From Acidobacteriota bacterium (GTDB lineage Bacteria > Acidobacteriota > JAAYUB01), in contig JAGNHB010000032.1 in the NCBI GenBank assembly GCA_018001935.1, positions 1-60,965 on the forward strand: a stretch of DNA of 60,965 nt, given 5' to 3'. A program made the position numbers and the translations under genes. Shown here one piece after another: positions 8,451-18,201 of this stretch. Below the pieces are notes generated by a model, which ran no database searches, had not been told where the DNA came from, and saw only the letters and a program-made list of their open reading frames with translations. How positions within the stretch are numbered: the first letter of the stretch is position 1; each line of letters opens with the position of its first letter.

Positions 8451-9509
8451 CTAGCGTTTGCGGGGCGCTTGATTTGCGCGACGGCAGAGCCTCACCAGGA
8501 GCATCTCCATGTGGGTGTCGGCGTCGATGCGGATGCTCTTGAACTGCTCTTCCCACTTCCCCACCATGGCGAGGCGCGACCGGATCTCATCCAGGGAGTA
8601 GTTGAGCACGGCGGTCTTCAGCGGTCGGGCCTGGTAGGAGAGGATCTTCAGGCGGTTGAGGATTTCCGGCTCCGGGACCCCCTGCTCCGACAGGTCGACA
8701 TAACCCAGGGCCTGCTGGTAGAACCGCCCGATCATGAGGAGCATCTTCAGGTGCGCTTCCCCCGTTTCCAGCAGGAAAGCCAGTTGGCCGAGGGCCCCTT
8801 CCGTGTCCCGTGCCGCCAGGGATTCCAGCAGTCTGAAGATGTTGGTGGTGTGGTGGCGTGACGCCGCGCGCTCGATGTCGGCCCGCCGTATCGGCCCCGT
8901 GTCGGCGGCCAGGTGAAGCTTTTCCAGTTCGTGCGCGATGGCGGTAAGATCCCCGTCCAGGCGGTTGGCCAGGACTTCCAGGGACGCCCGGTCGATGCGG
9001 TACTGCTGCTCGACGGCATACTTCTCCAAGAAGCGGATCAGGTTGTCTTCCGTCAGCCGCAGAAAGAGGTGGTGTTCGGGGAGGCCCAGGGCCAGCTTCA
9101 GGGTCTTCCGGTTCTGGTTGTCCTTGTGCTTGGGGTCGAACTCGGTGCCGTACTCGAGGACCAGGACTGTGCAGGCGGCGGGGTTCTTCAGGTAGTTCTC
9201 CAGGGCCTGCAACTCGTTCGACGGCCCCTTGTCCAGGGCTTCGACGTTTTTCAGGACCACGAGCCGCCGCCCCCCGAGGAACGGGAGGGTGCGGGCCTGG
9301 TCCAGCAGGCGGATGGTGGAGCTTTCGTCGGCGTAGGCCTTCTCGTAGTTGAAGGGGTCCTCGCCCTCGGGGAACATGGTTTTCCGGAGCTTCCGCAGCG
9401 CGCGCTGCTTGAGAAAGGCCTCCCCTCCGAGGAACGCGTAGACCGGCGCCACTTTCCCCCGCGAGAGGGCGTTTTCGAGGTCGGCGAGGTAGAGGGCGCG
9501 TCCGGGCAC
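8451..9509 (-). CDS. holA: DNA polymerase III delta subunit
   Basis: The clamp-loader subunit that opens the beta clamp. It has 352 residues and begins with GTG after GGAG. The N-terminal domain is recognised from 'VYAFLGGEAFLKQRALRKL', 'LPFLGGRRLVVLKNVEAL' and 'NELQALENYLKNP'. The middle reads 'LDGDLTAIAHELEKL' and the C-terminal collar domain 'LETGEAHLKMLLMIGRFYQQ'. It lies 12 nt downstream of lptE on the same strand. The lptE-holA pairing is also common in proteobacteria, where leuS precedes it; here leuS lies 5 kb away on the other strand. Confidence 0.93.
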   Translation of the reverse strand: MPGRALYLADLENALSRGKVAPVYAFLGGEAFLKQRALRKLRKTMFPEGEDPFNYEKAYADESSTIRLLDQARTLPFLGGRRLVVLKNVEALDKGPSNELQALENYLKNPAACTVLVLEYGTEFDPKHKDNQNRKTLKLALGLPEHHLFLRLTEDNLIRFLEKYAVEQQYRIDRASLEVLANRLDGDLTAIAHELEKLHLAADTGPIRRADIERAASRHHTTNIFRLLESLAARDTEGALGQLAFLLETGEAHLKMLLMIGRFYQQALGYVDLSEQGVPEPEILNRLKILSYQARPLKTAVLNYSLDEIRSRLAMVGKWEEQFKSIRIDADTHMEMLLVRLCRRANQAPRKR

Positions 9510-9521
9510 GGGGGGCTCCGA

Positions 9522-10118
9522 TCAGAAGCTCTCGAGCACGTTCATCACGACGTCCTCTGAAACGCGGAGCGAGAGCCGCTCCAGGGCGGGGCTGTCCTCG
9601 GGGGCGAACTCCAGGCCCGTGTCCGGCAGGATGAAGGGTTCACGAACGATCACCCCCGGGTTCTCCAGGATCACCTTCCCGGTCCGGGCCTCCGTGAAGG
9701 TGACCCGGAGGGTCACCATGACTTCGAAAGCCGTCCCGGTCCCGCTGGCATCCACCCCGGTGGGGATGACCGTGAGGGACTCGATGCAGACCCGGAGGAC
9801 CGCGTCCGCCCCCTCGGCCCGGGGGACCACGTGGACCGCGGATTTGCGGGCGAGCGCCCGGCGGAGGTCCGGGGTCAGGAGACGTTCCAGGTTGAACCGG
9901 GTGGTCTTGTTCTCGACGGGGGGCACGCCGATGCTCCGGATGTTTTCCGGCAGGTTCCCGTACCGGCCCGAGACCTTGTAGCAGGCCGTGGCGGCCAGCA
10001 GGACCGCGGTCAGGGCGGCGACGGAGAGGATGCCTCGAACCCCCGTCCCCAACGGTTCGGTGGATCGGCGGGGGGCTTGAGTTGCGAAGGATTCCAGGTT
10101 ATGTTCCATCGGCCTCAT
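9522..10118 (-). CDS. lptE: LPS-assembly lipoprotein LptE
   Basis: A 198-residue outer-membrane lipoprotein candidate, the partner of LptD in inserting LPS. The start at 10118 follows AGGAG by 8 nt. A hydrophobic segment (about 30-45) ends in lipobox 'ATAC' with the modified Cys46; the N-region is long. The LptE fold is suggested by 'YGNLPENIRSIGVPPVENKT', 'LTPDLRRALARKSAVHVVP' and 'VTLRVTFTEARTGKVI'. It is the first gene of the lptE-holA pair. LptD is not in the window. No clear feature is seen in the 280 bp upstream. Confidence 0.85.
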   Translation of the reverse strand: MRPMEHNLESFATQAPRRSTEPLGTGVRGILSVAALTAVLLAATACYKVSGRYGNLPENIRSIGVPPVENKTTRFNLERLLTPDLRRALARKSAVHVVPRAEGADAVLRVCIESLTVIPTGVDASGTGTAFEVMVTLRVTFTEARTGKVILENPGVIVREPFILPDTGLEFAPEDSPALERLSLRVSEDVVMNVLESF

Positions 10119-10396
10119 GATCCATGCTCCTGCGCTGTGCTTGCCGTTTCAACGGCGGTACCGGATCGTTTCCGAAAATAGCATTCTACCCCAGGGACGG
10201 CACCTCCGCAACCCATCAAACGACCGTGCCTTGATGCGACAAATATCGGGAGGATCTTTCACGGCACGGAGGAGACGCAACCGGGGCCGCGTGTTTTCCT
10301 CGGGAAATTCCCCTCGAACGGCTCCCGGCCGCCGTCTCGATCAATCGTCCCCGAGATCTCGCGCGGTTTGGCAACGATTTTTCCTTGCGGGTACTA

Positions 10397-11332
10397 CTAC
10401 AACCCGGAGCCTGCCGCCTGATACCGGCTCCCCTGCCGGGTGCCGCGCCGGCGAAACTCGGCCTCCAGGCGGACGATGATCTCCTCCTTGCGCAGATGCC
10501 AGGCGGGCGCCGCCACCCACTTCCGCGGCTGGTCTCCCTGGAGGCGGTGGATCACCATCTCCGGCGGCAGGCACTCGAGACCGTCCGCCAACCGCCGGAC
10601 GAACGTTTCAGGATCGAGGGGCTCGAACCCGCCGTCCAAAAACTCCGTCTCGAGGGGAGTCCCCCGGATGACCTGCAGGTGGTGCACTTTCACACCGTGC
10701 AGCGGCAGCCCCGACAGGAAACGGAAGGTGGCCTCGTTCTCGGCGGCACCCTCGCCGGGGAGACCGACGATGACGTGCGCCACGCTCCGGACCTCCGGCA
10801 GGGCTGCCAGGCAACGAACGGCCCGGGCGAAGTCCTCCCGGGTGTGGCCGCGGTTGATCCGGCGGAGGGTTTCGTCGGAGGCGCTCTGGAGGCCGATATC
10901 CACGAAGATCACCCTTTCCGGGCCCGCCATGGCCAGCATCCGTTGCACCGGGTCGGTGATGTCCCCGGGACGGGCGCTCAGGGCCACGGCCACCGTCTCG
11001 GGGTCCTCGAGGGCGGTCCGCAGCCAGGCCCGAACCTCCGGTTCCGGCGCGGCCAGGGCGCTTCCCCGCTGGAAGTAGACGACGAAGCGGTCCACTTTCC
11101 CGTACTTGCGGCGAAGGGCCGCTTTCCCCAGCGCGATCTGCCGGGAAAGGTCCGGCGGCACAACCGAGAGCTGGCCGGGGAGGATGGTCTCCTCCCGGCA
11201 GAAGGTGCAACCGCCCGCGGCAACGCGGTGCGGGCAGGGGACCCCGGTGTCGACGAGAATCTTCCAGACCTTGCCCCCGAAGGTCTGGCGAAAGTAGGCG
11301 TTGACGTCGTACCAGAGGGGTTCCTCGATCAT
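10397..11332 (-). CDS. Radical SAM protein, TIGR01212/YhcC family
   Basis: A 311-residue protein starting at MIEEPLWYD. Three cysteines, C33 and C42-x2-C45 ('VPCPHR...GGCTFC'), form the iron-sulfur site in the spaced arrangement typical of YhcC. Other family signatures are 'VVYFQRGS', 'ALSARPGDI', 'DIGLQSASDETLRRINRGHT' and 'VGLPGE'. The substrate of the family is not established to my knowledge. A longer open frame upstream runs through translated repeat DNA and is rejected as coding. Confidence 0.88.
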   Translation of the reverse strand: MIEEPLWYDVNAYFRQTFGGKVWKILVDTGVPCPHRVAAGGCTFCREETILPGQLSVVPPDLSRQIALGKAALRRKYGKVDRFVVYFQRGSALAAPEPEVRAWLRTALEDPETVAVALSARPGDITDPVQRMLAMAGPERVIFVDIGLQSASDETLRRINRGHTREDFARAVRCLAALPEVRSVAHVIVGLPGEGAAENEATFRFLSGLPLHGVKVHHLQVIRGTPLETEFLDGGFEPLDPETFVRRLADGLECLPPEMVIHRLQGDQPRKWVAAPAWHLRKEEIIVRLEAEFRRRGTRQGSRYQAAGSGL

Positions 11333-11339
11333 GGGGACC

Positions 11340-11617
11340 CAACCGGGAAAGGACGAAAGGACCAAAAGGACCAAAAGGACCAAAGGGACCCCAAAGGCCC
11401 GAAGGACGACGTTAAACGTGCAAACTGCGCCTCCGGCATCGGCAACGCCGGTTTGATAGCCTGCCGAATCATCACTCGGCGCGTCATGCCCAACGTCTCC
11501 TTCTCCGCACCTTGCCGCCTTTCCCCCACCTCTCGCCTTTCCCCCACCTGAGCACTTTTCCCGCACCCCGCTGTCGTTTAAGTCCTTTTGGTCCTTTAGG
11601 TCCCTTTGTCCTTTCCC
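11340..11617. repeat. GGACCAAAAGGACC short-repeat blocks between the radical-SAM gene and trmB
   Basis: Two blocks of degenerate 9-10 bp units (GGACCAAAAGGACCAAAGGG type) at about 11345-11395 and 11580-11617, with a CCCCCACCTCTCGCC-like run between them. The second block overlaps the 3' end of trmB and supplies its last codons. The same family lies near 22830, 40400 and 58160. Confidence 0.7.
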
Positions 11618-12741
11618 TCGATATATTTCCCCAGGTTGTGCCGTTCGAGCCGGGCCCCGGGGAAGAACTCCAGCAGCCGCCGCGCCAGGCCCGCCAGGAA
11701 GCGGAAGAGAAGCTCGTCCCGCTCCACCTCCCGAACCGGCGAGACCCGGAGCACCGACCGGCCGGCCTTGAGCCGGAGTTCCACGTAGAACAGGGCATCG
11801 TGCCCCTCCCGGACCATGACCCCCTCCAGGAGGAGCCCCGTCCCCGCGACGGGGGTCCACACCTCCGTCACCTTGTAAAGGGTCCCCGCCTCCGTCCAGG
11901 AGAAGGGCTTGAAAGCGAGGGCCCAGGCGGCGAGGTCCAGGGCGCGGTCGAAGACGGCGTGGGGCATGGCGTTCATCCTCCCGGGGACTTGCGCGCGCAG
12001 GGCCTCGACGGCGGCGACGTGCCGGTCGTCGAAGGACGCCTCGCGGCGGTAATGGAAATAGTGGATTGGCTTCCCCTGCTGCCGGAAAAGCCGCTCGAAC
12101 CGGGTCTCGGGATGCCCCGGGAGACGGTCCGCCCAGGGCGCGGGGGCGTTGAGGTTGACCACGCCGCCCACCGCGGACAGGCTCTCGTGGATGAAGTCCT
12201 TGTAGTCCGCGGAGTCGGTCCCCGCCACCAGTTCCCCGCCCGGCGTCACGTGGTAGAAGAGCAGTTCGAGGAAGTGGGGCCCCAGGAGGCGGTTCTTCTG
12301 CTGGCGCTTCTTGTGCCAGGGGTCGGGGAAGTGGATGTAGACCCGGGACAGCTCCCGGTGGGCGAAGAGGCGGGGGATCAGGTGGAAGGCGTCGCCGAAG
12401 ACGGCCCGCACGTTGGCCAGCCCCCGCTTTTCCGCCCGGCGCACGAAATGCTCCACCCGCTTGCCGTCGTACTCGATCCCCACGAAGTCGGTCTCGGGGC
12501 GCCGGGAGGCCTCGTCGCAGAGGAAGGGGTCCCAGCCGAAGCCGATCTCCAGCTCGAGGGGGGCGTGCCGGCCGAAAACGCCCACCCAGCCGCCGGCGTC
12601 GCGAAAACCGTTGACGGTGACCGCCAGGGGGCTCAGGGGGGGCGGACGTCGAAGGGAATCGTCCGGCTCGCTCAGGAGCGAGGACAGGGAGACTTGACGG
12701 TTTGCCGTTGGGGACCCTCCGGCGGACGTTGGCATGCTCAT
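11596..12741 (-). CDS. trmB: tRNA (guanine-N7-)-methyltransferase with C-terminal extension
   Basis: TrmB methylates G46 in the variable loop of tRNAs. The SAM-binding Rossmann core lies at about residues 50-215: 'LELEIGFGWDPFLCDEA' (motif I), 'FVGIEYDGKRVEHF', 'DAFHLIPRLF' and the family hallmark 'IHFPDPWHKKRQQKNR'. About 150 further residues follow, a long-form arrangement seen in some phyla. The last residues 'GKDKGT' are encoded by a spacer repeat. Start at 12741 or 12735: two ATGs are close together and the ribosome site is weak. The longer frame upstream crosses GAGTGTCC repeats and is not used. Confidence 0.9.
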   Translation of the reverse strand: MSMPTSAGGSPTANRQVSLSSLLSEPDDSLRRPPPLSPLAVTVNGFRDAGGWVGVFGRHAPLELEIGFGWDPFLCDEASRRPETDFVGIEYDGKRVEHFVRRAEKRGLANVRAVFGDAFHLIPRLFAHRELSRVYIHFPDPWHKKRQQKNRLLGPHFLELLFYHVTPGGELVAGTDSADYKDFIHESLSAVGGVVNLNAPAPWADRLPGHPETRFERLFRQQGKPIHYFHYRREASFDDRHVAAVEALRAQVPGRMNAMPHAVFDRALDLAAWALAFKPFSWTEAGTLYKVTEVWTPVAGTGLLLEGVMVREGHDALFYVELRLKAGRSVLRVSPVREVERDELLFRFLAGLARRLLEFFPGARLERHNLGKYIEGKDKGT

Positions 12742-12765
12742 GGGTCTACCGCTCCGGGAACGCAA

Positions 12766-12897
12766 GAGTGTCCCCCATTTGATGGGTGTCCAGAGGCTGT
12801 GGGAATCCATGAGTGTCCCCTGTTTCCGGGATCGCCGATCGGCTCGGCGGACAGTGGCGCCTTCCGGAGTGTCCCGCTCCGAAAGAAATGAGTGTCC
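12766..12897. repeat. GAGTGTCC repeat cluster upstream of trmB
   Basis: GAGTGTCC or GGGTGTCC begins at 12766, 12784, 12811, 12867 and 12890, in one orientation and with irregular spacing. This is the inverse of the GGACACTC core found in lpxB. It fills most of the trmB-uvrB gap; a degenerate 'TTCTGCATTTTCTGCGGT' run follows to 12960. Confidence 0.7.
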
Positions 12898-12968
12898 GGT
12901 GATCGTCTTCCTGTATCTTCTTCATTTTCTGCATTTTCTGCGGTCCTCTGTCTTCCGCGGTCCGCACC

Positions 12969-15131
12969 TCAGATCCGGCGCCCCCGGCGGCGCCCACCCC
13001 GTCCCGGCCCCCGGTCCGGGTCGGATTCCGGCAGGGGGATGGCCATCGCCTCGTTCTCCAGGGCCTCCATCAGCACCTTCCGGAGGTCCCGGATGCGGTC
13101 CCGGAAACCGGCCGCCTTCTCGAACTCCAGGCGGCCCGACGCCTCCTTCATGCGCTTCTCCAGCTCGGCGATCTCGGCGGCCACCTCCTCCGCCGAGCGG
13201 AACCCCTCGGCCGGCCCGAGCGCGGCGGTCAGGTCCACGTAGTCGGCGTTGCAGATCCGCACCAGTTCCTCGTTGAGGGGCTTGACGACGCTCTCGGGGG
13301 TGATGCCGTGCTCCCGGTTGAAAGCCTCCTGCAGGGAGCGCCTCCGGTAGGTCTCCTCCACGGCCAGGTTCATGGACTCCGTGACCTCGTCGGCGTAGAG
13401 GATGGCGGTGCCGTTGACGTGCCGCGCCGCCCGGCCCATGGTCTGGATCAGGGAGGAGCGGGAGCGCAGGAAGCCCTCCTTGTCGGCGTCCAGGATGGCC
13501 ACCAGTGAGACCTCGGGCAGGTCCAGCCCCTCCCGGAGGAGGTTGATGCCCACCAGCACGTCGAAGACGCCGGCCCGAAGGTCCCGGAGGATGCGGATCC
13601 GCTCCAGGGACTCCACGTCCGAGTGGAGCCAGGCCACCCTCAGCCCCAGCTCGCGGAAGTAGTCCGCCAGGTCCTCGGCCATCTTCTTGGTGAGGGTGGT
13701 CACCAGGACCCGCTCGCCCCGGTCGGCCCGGCGGCGGATCTCGGCGTAGAGGTCGTCCATCTGCCCCTTCGTCGGCCGCACCTCCACCGCGGGGTCGAGC
13801 AGCCCCGTGGGGCGGACAAGCTGCTCGGCCACGCGGCTCTCTGACAGCTCGATCTCGTAGCGGGCGGGGGTGGCCGAGACGTAGATCACCTGGTTGATCC
13901 GCGCGCGGAACTCGTCGAAGTTCAGCGGGCGGTTGTCGAGGGCCGACGGCAGCCGGAAGCCGTGCTCCACCAGCGTGGTCTTGCGGGAGCGGTCGCCGTT
14001 GAACATGCCCCGCACCTGGGGGAGGGTGACGTGGGACTCGTCCACGAAGACCAGGTGGTCTTTGGGTAGGTAGTCCAGCAGGGTGGGAGGGGGCTCGCCC
14101 GGCCGTCGTCCCGTCAGGTGCCGGGAGTAGTTCTCGATCCCCCGGCAGTAGCCCAGCTCCTTGATCATCTCCAGGTCGAAGAGGGTCCGCTCGTGGATCC
14201 GCTGGTGCTCGAGGAACTTGCTCTCGGCCTGGAAGCGGGCCTCCGCCTCCTTCAGCTCCGCCTTGATGGAGGCCACCGCCGCGTCCCAGCGGGAGCGGGG
14301 GATGACGTAGTGGGACTTGGGGTAGACCGGCAGGCGTTCGTGGCGGGAGAGGACGGCGCCCGTCAGGGGGTCGGCGAGGCACAGGTCCTCGATCTCGTCG
14401 CCGAAGAAGGACACCCGCACCATCCCCTCTCCATAGGGGGGGAAGATGTCCACGGTGTCGCCCCGGGCGCGGAAGTTCCCCACCCCCGGGGCGAAGTCGT
14501 TGCGGGCGTACTGCAGCTCCACCAGGCGGTGGAGGAACTCGTGGCGGTCGAGGGTCTGCCCCGTCTCCAGGAACAGGACCATGCCGAAGTAGGCCTCGGG
14601 GGAGCCCAGGCCGTAGATGCAGCTGACGCTGGCCACGATGATGCAGTCGCGTCGCTCGAAGAGGCTGCGGGTGGCCGAGTGGCGGAGGCGGTCGATCTCC
14701 TCGTTGATCTGGACGTCCTTCTCGATGTAGGTGTCCGAAGCAGGGATGTAGGCCTCGGGCTGGTAGTAGTCGTAGTAGGAGATGAAGTACTCCACGGCGT
14801 TGTCGGGGAAGAAGGAGCGGAACTCGTGGTAGAGCTGGGCCGCCAGGGTTTTGTTGTGGGCAAGCACCAGGGCCGGCCGGCCCGTGGCCGCGATGATGCG
14901 GGCCATGCTGTAGGTCTTGCCGCTTCCCGTCACGCCCAGGAGGACCTGGTGGGGGACGCCCGCGGCGAGGTTGTCCGCGAGGGTCCGGACGGCCCTGGCC
15001 TGGTCGCCCCGGGGGACGAAGTCCGAGGCCAGCCGGAAAGGCCGGCTGCGCCCCAGGGCCCCGCCGTAGGCGATCCCCTGGTAGCTCAGCGCCTTGAGGC
15101 CGTGTTCGTCGGTGTCGGGGTGTTCGTTCAT
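12969..15131 (-). CDS. uvrB: Excinuclease ABC subunit B
   Basis: The damage-verifying helicase-like subunit of nucleotide excision repair. It has 720 residues and its ATG follows AGGAGCG. Walker A is 'GVTGSGKT' (Lys72). The damage-probing beta-hairpin region is '[14 protein letters not shown]', the DEAD-like box is 'FVDESH', and the helicase motifs '[19 protein letters not shown]' and 'QTMGRAARH' are present. The C-terminal UVR domain ('[20 protein letters not shown]') that contacts UvrC is intact. No uvrA or uvrC is adjacent. Confidence 0.97.
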   Translation of the reverse strand: MNEHPDTDEHGLKALSYQGIAYGGALGRSRPFRLASDFVPRGDQARAVRTLADNLAAGVPHQVLLGVTGSGKTYSMARIIAATGRPALVLAHNKTLAAQLYHEFRSFFPDNAVEYFISYYDYYQPEAYIPASDTYIEKDVQINEEIDRLRHSATRSLFERRDCIIVASVSCIYGLGSPEAYFGMVLFLETGQTLDRHEFLHRLVELQYARNDFAPGVGNFRARGDTVDIFPPYGEGMVRVSFFGDEIEDLCLADPLTGAVLSRHERLPVYPKSHYVIPRSRWDAAVASIKAELKEAEARFQAESKFLEHQRIHERTLFDLEMIKELGYCRGIENYSRHLTGRRPGEPPPTLLDYLPKDHLVFVDESHVTLPQVRGMFNGDRSRKTTLVEHGFRLPSALDNRPLNFDEFRARINQVIYVSATPARYEIELSESRVAEQLVRPTGLLDPAVEVRPTKGQMDDLYAEIRRRADRGERVLVTTLTKKMAEDLADYFRELGLRVAWLHSDVESLERIRILRDLRAGVFDVLVGINLLREGLDLPEVSLVAILDADKEGFLRSRSSLIQTMGRAARHVNGTAILYADEVTESMNLAVEETYRRRSLQEAFNREHGITPESVVKPLNEELVRICNADYVDLTAALGPAEGFRSAEEVAAEIAELEKRMKEASGRLEFEKAAGFRDRIRDLRKVLMEALENEAMAIPLPESDPDRGPGRGGRRRGRRI

Positions 15132-15249
15132 CGCCGCGCTCCTGCCAGGCGCGCATTAAACCACACCCCCGTCTCTCGTGCAAGGGACTCTCCGGAGGGG
15201 TGCGCGCCAGCGACACCGTTCTCGGGAGCGGCTTAGGTGGAAGCTGTCA

Positions 15250-15300
15250 ATTCCGCCTCACGCAAAGACACGAAGTCGCCAAGCCTCGCAAAGCAGCCCT
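15250..15300. repeat. GCAAAGACGCCAAGCCTCGCAAAG-type repeat fragment
   Basis: 'CTCACGCAAAGACACGAAGT' followed by 'CGCCAAGCCTCGCAAAG'. It is a short member of the rhythmic family also seen at 6700, 19440, 31200, 35710, 47090 and 52800. Confidence 0.55.
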
Positions 15301-15328
15301 AACAGGGATGTTCAATGCCAGAGAAGAC

Positions 15329-15366
15329 AGGACACTCACCCTTCGGGATGAGTGAGTGTCCTGTTT
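15329..15366. terminator. Hairpin of the GGACACTCAC family, terminator-like
   Basis: AGGACACTCAC (15329-15339) pairs perfectly with GTGAGTGTCCT (15352-15362), an 11-bp stem with a 12-nt loop, followed by GTTTTC. It could act as an intrinsic terminator on the + strand, though no + gene ends just before it. The dispersed-repeat explanation is at least as likely. Confidence 0.45.
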
Positions 15367-15407
15367 TCTCCGAAGGGGGCGACCGGCGGCCCCGCACTGT
15401 GGCCCGC

Positions 15408-16199
15408 TCAGGGGCGGGGTCGCTTTCCGACCTTTTCCAGGGTGGCCGGGAAGCCCGGGTCGGCGGCCTGGCGGACCAGGTCCTTCACGGCAAACTTGCC
15501 GTCGAGGGCGCGGAACATGGCCCCGTAGACGGGATAGGAAAGGACCTTCTCCCGGTCGCGCCCGACGTACGCCATGAACTGCGCCCAGTCCAGGGGTTTG
15601 TCCTGGCCCGCTGCCGGTTCGAATTGGCCTGCGCAGCAGATCGCCAGGCCCTCGAAGAACCAGCGCGGGCCCATGGCGTCCTCCGAGCCCGTTCGCTCGC
15701 GGACGATCCGGGCGTGGGCGGCGTGGGCCAGCTCGTGGGCGGCCAGGCGACGGTACTCCGCGGGGTTCCAGGGCCATTCGGGGTAGAGGTCCCGGTAGAT
15801 CTTCTCGTAGCGGGGGGCGGAGACCAGGAAGAGGGTCTTCCCCTGCACGGTGCCGGCGAAGGTGTCCGGGACGGAGGATTCGGGCACGCCGAAGCGTCTC
15901 GACAGCTCCCGTCGCATGACCACGGGGTCGTCGTGGACGATGACGGTGTCCAGCAGGTCGCCGGGCGCCTCCTTGAACCCGTTCGCGGCGAACCAGCGGA
16001 TGACTTGGTCGAGGGCGCCGGCGACGGTTTCCCGGTACTCCGTCCGCCAGTCCTCCAGGGTCGTCGGGAGCACGAGGGTAAAATCCCCCTGTTGACCTTT
16101 CGCCTCCGGCCGCTCTGCCCCGGCAGAGAACGCCACTCCCCCCGGCAGGATGAGAGCCCCTGACAGGATGAGTCCGAACCACGTGATTTTCATGCCCAT
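15408..16199 (-). CDS. Exported HExxH metalloprotease-like protein (peptidase MA type)
   Basis: A 263-residue protein. The ATG at 16199 follows GGGAGGG; the long upstream frame crosses a palindromic repeat and is dropped. A signal peptide is visible ('WFGLILSGALILPGGVAFSAG'). 'HELAH' at 155-159 and Glu183 in 'WFFEGLA' give the H-x3-H-x23-E pattern of gluzincin metallopeptidases. The substrate is unknown. A second protein with the same logic lies at 24274. It is transcribed alone. Confidence 0.75.
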   Translation of the reverse strand: MGMKITWFGLILSGALILPGGVAFSAGAERPEAKGQQGDFTLVLPTTLEDWRTEYRETVAGALDQVIRWFAANGFKEAPGDLLDTVIVHDDPVVMRRELSRRFGVPESSVPDTFAGTVQGKTLFLVSAPRYEKIYRDLYPEWPWNPAEYRRLAAHELAHAAHARIVRERTGSEDAMGPRWFFEGLAICCAGQFEPAAGQDKPLDWAQFMAYVGRDREKVLSYPVYGAMFRALDGKFAVKDLVRQAADPGFPATLEKVGKRPRP

Positions 16200-16396
16200 G
16201 GTACCCTCCCTCAGCAAATCATTAGATACGTAAAGCTTGGAGAAATAGTTCCCGCGGGTGCACCGGTCCGGTCCCGGCTTAGCGGCCGCCGAAGGACAGA
16301 ATATGCTCCCATTCCGTGGAGAAACGGCGGAGACTGAGGCGGCCCAGAGCCATGGCTGCCGTCGAGAAAAGGACACCCCTTGCCTGGTCGCCGAAG

Positions 16397-16502
16397 GTTG
16401 ACGGCCTCGTAAAAAGTCGGAAATCGAACGGAAAAGTGGATGAAAGACCTTTGTTTGAAACATCGCCCGGAGGGCGATGGTACTTTTTACGGAACCGTCA
16501 AG
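16397..16502. repeat. Palindromic element, AAAAAGTC-end family, copy 3
   Basis: The left end TTGACGGCCTCGTAAAAAGT matches the reverse complement of the right end (TTGACGGTTCCGTAAAAAGT) at 18 of 20 positions. The inner stem CATCGCCC/GGGCGATG matches copy 1. It occupies the gap between divergent genes at 16199 and 16632. Confidence 0.8.
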
Positions 16503-16631
16503 GTTGACCTATACTGACGTTTCGGGCCCGCTTCGGAGCCAGGAGATGCCGGGCCATCTGATGCGGGTCAACCCCGTCGGCGGGGCGGACCGACCCCGGC
16601 TGTGGGGGGCGGCCATTTTCCGGAGGTGAGC

Positions 16632-17105
16632 ATGCCTTATCCCGAAGCGGTATTCAAATGCCGGATGTTCCGCCCGATCGAGGGCCTGTTGCGCGAGCGG
16701 TGGGCGGACCTGCTCGCCGGCCTCGAGGGCGCGCTGGAGGAGGAGGTCCACGCGGCCGTGATCGCCGGCGAGGTGCTGGGCGCCCTGGCAGGCACGCCGG
16801 CCATCTTCGTGAAGCAGGTCCGTGACGTGGGCATCTGCTGGGAACACTATGCCTTCCGGGTCGAGGCGGCCGGCATGGCGTATTGCCGGGAATGGGCGGA
16901 GCAACTGGGCGAGAGCGGGCAGTGCTGCGAGCGGACGCTCGATGCCTGGGGTTGGGAAGGGCTGCCCTCCGGCATCATCCTCTCCGTGAAGAGCGATGGC
17001 GACCTCTCCCCCACCTGGACGGTCCACCTCGGCGGGGTTCCTCCGGAAGTGGAAACACGCGTCGAGAAGGTCCTCCGGCAACGGTTCCGGTCGGTCCGGC
17101 GATGA
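16632..17105 (+). CDS. Uncharacterised 157-residue protein
   Basis: The ATG follows GGAGGTGAG, a strong ribosome site, and codon use looks normal. The protein is soluble, mixed alpha/beta by appearance, and has scattered cysteines ('CRMF', 'GICWEHYAF', 'GQCCERTLDAWGW'). There is no signal peptide or recognised motif. It is isolated, with repeats before it and an opposing gene after it. I do not recognise the family. Confidence 0.7.
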   Translation: MPYPEAVFKCRMFRPIEGLLRERWADLLAGLEGALEEEVHAAVIAGEVLGALAGTPAIFVKQVRDVGICWEHYAFRVEAAGMAYCREWAEQLGESGQCCERTLDAWGWEGLPSGIILSVKSDGDLSPTWTVHLGGVPPEVETRVEKVLRQRFRSVRR

Positions 17106-17212
17106 AACCTCTCGAGCGCCACGCCCCCCAAAGACGCAAAAATCTCATTGACAGACAAAGATATCTGCCCGTTGGGGAAGGGTGGGTGTCCTGTGTTTAC
17201 TTGTAAAGGGGA

Positions 17213-18148
17213 TCACTGTGGTTCGGGGTCCGGCAAGGCCGGTATGGCCGGCCGGGTCAGCCAGGACAGGATGGCGGGCACGACGTCGGCGAGCGACGTG
17301 GCGCCGTGCGTCACGGCGTGGGCGCCGGGCCCCCAGGCGATGAGGGGGACCGGGTTGAGGGTGTGGGGCTTGACGGAGAGGTCCTCGATGTTGCCGTGGT
17401 CGCTGGTGAGAAGCACGGTCAGGCGGTCGAGGTCCGCGTGCTCCAGGACCGACTCGAGGAACCGGTCCAGCAGGTCGATGACGTGGCCGGCGAAGGCGGG
17501 GTCCCCGGCGTGGCCCGCGAAGTCGGTGATGAAGTACTCGTAGAGCAGGAAATCCTGAAAGGCGGCCATCCCGGCCAGGACCATGCCGGCTTCCTCCGGG
17601 CGGCGCATCGGGATGTCGTAGCCCCGCATCTGGAGGTGGAGGTTGGTGAAGTCCTGGTAGACGGCCCGCCCGTCCCGCAGTTCCTGCAGGCTGCGCAGGG
17701 GCCGGCCGGCGGCCAGCGTGGACCAGGTGGTCACCGAGAGGCGCTCCTCCTCCAGGGCGGGGAAGAACTCGGGGGTGAAGGCGTTGGCGAAGTTCGCCAG
17801 GAGGCCGCAACGGGCCAGCTGGACGAACACGCTTTCCGCTGCGATGAGCTGCCGGAGGCGGCGGTTGGGGAAGCCGTTCAGGTGCCTGCCCAGGAGTTCC
17901 GCGGCGTTCACCCCCGTCAGGAGGGTGGTCTGGCCGGTCCCGCTCTGGGGGATGCCGGGCACGCCCAGGGTGGCGTCCAGCCGGGTGGCGACGAAGTGAT
18001 CCACGTCGAAGGGGCCCCATCGGCGCAGCTTGTCCAGCAGGGAGAGCACGCGAAGACCCGGGCGGGCCACGGGGTTGGCGGGGCCATCCGGGCCGATGCC
18101 CAGGCCGTCCACGAAGACCATCAAAACGGGTTGGCGCGTCGAATCCAT
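17213..18148 (-). CDS. Alkaline-phosphatase-superfamily metalloenzyme (phosphoglycerate/phosphopentomutase-like)
   Basis: A 311-residue protein starting at MDSTRQP after AAGGA. The metal-binding opening is 'VFVDGLGIG' with Asp14; the nucleophile region is 'PQSGTGQTTLLTG', with Thr71 the likely nucleophile. 'LLTSDHGNIED' supplies further metal ligands, and the superfamily ending 'PVPLIAWGPGAH' is present. These fit the alkaline-phosphatase fold shared by cofactor-independent phosphoglycerate mutase and phosphopentomutase. It is shorter than either enzyme, so the exact substrate is uncertain. It is divergently arranged with the TIGR02757 gene, 53 bp apart. Confidence 0.8.
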   Translation of the reverse strand: MDSTRQPVLMVFVDGLGIGPDGPANPVARPGLRVLSLLDKLRRWGPFDVDHFVATRLDATLGVPGIPQSGTGQTTLLTGVNAAELLGRHLNGFPNRRLRQLIAAESVFVQLARCGLLANFANAFTPEFFPALEEERLSVTTWSTLAAGRPLRSLQELRDGRAVYQDFTNLHLQMRGYDIPMRRPEEAGMVLAGMAAFQDFLLYEYFITDFAGHAGDPAFAGHVIDLLDRFLESVLEHADLDRLTVLLTSDHGNIEDLSVKPHTLNPVPLIAWGPGAHAVTHGATSLADVVPAILSWLTRPAIPALPDPEPQ

Positions 18149-18201
18149 GGTATCCTTCCACCAGTCGCCCGCGAGGGTGACCCGACAACTTAATCTCTTC
18201 G

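Noticed and set aside
15329..15366. A definite intrinsic terminator
   Set aside because: The stem and T-run fit, but no + strand gene ends just before it and the same hairpin recurs as a dispersed repeat, so it is listed only as terminator-like.
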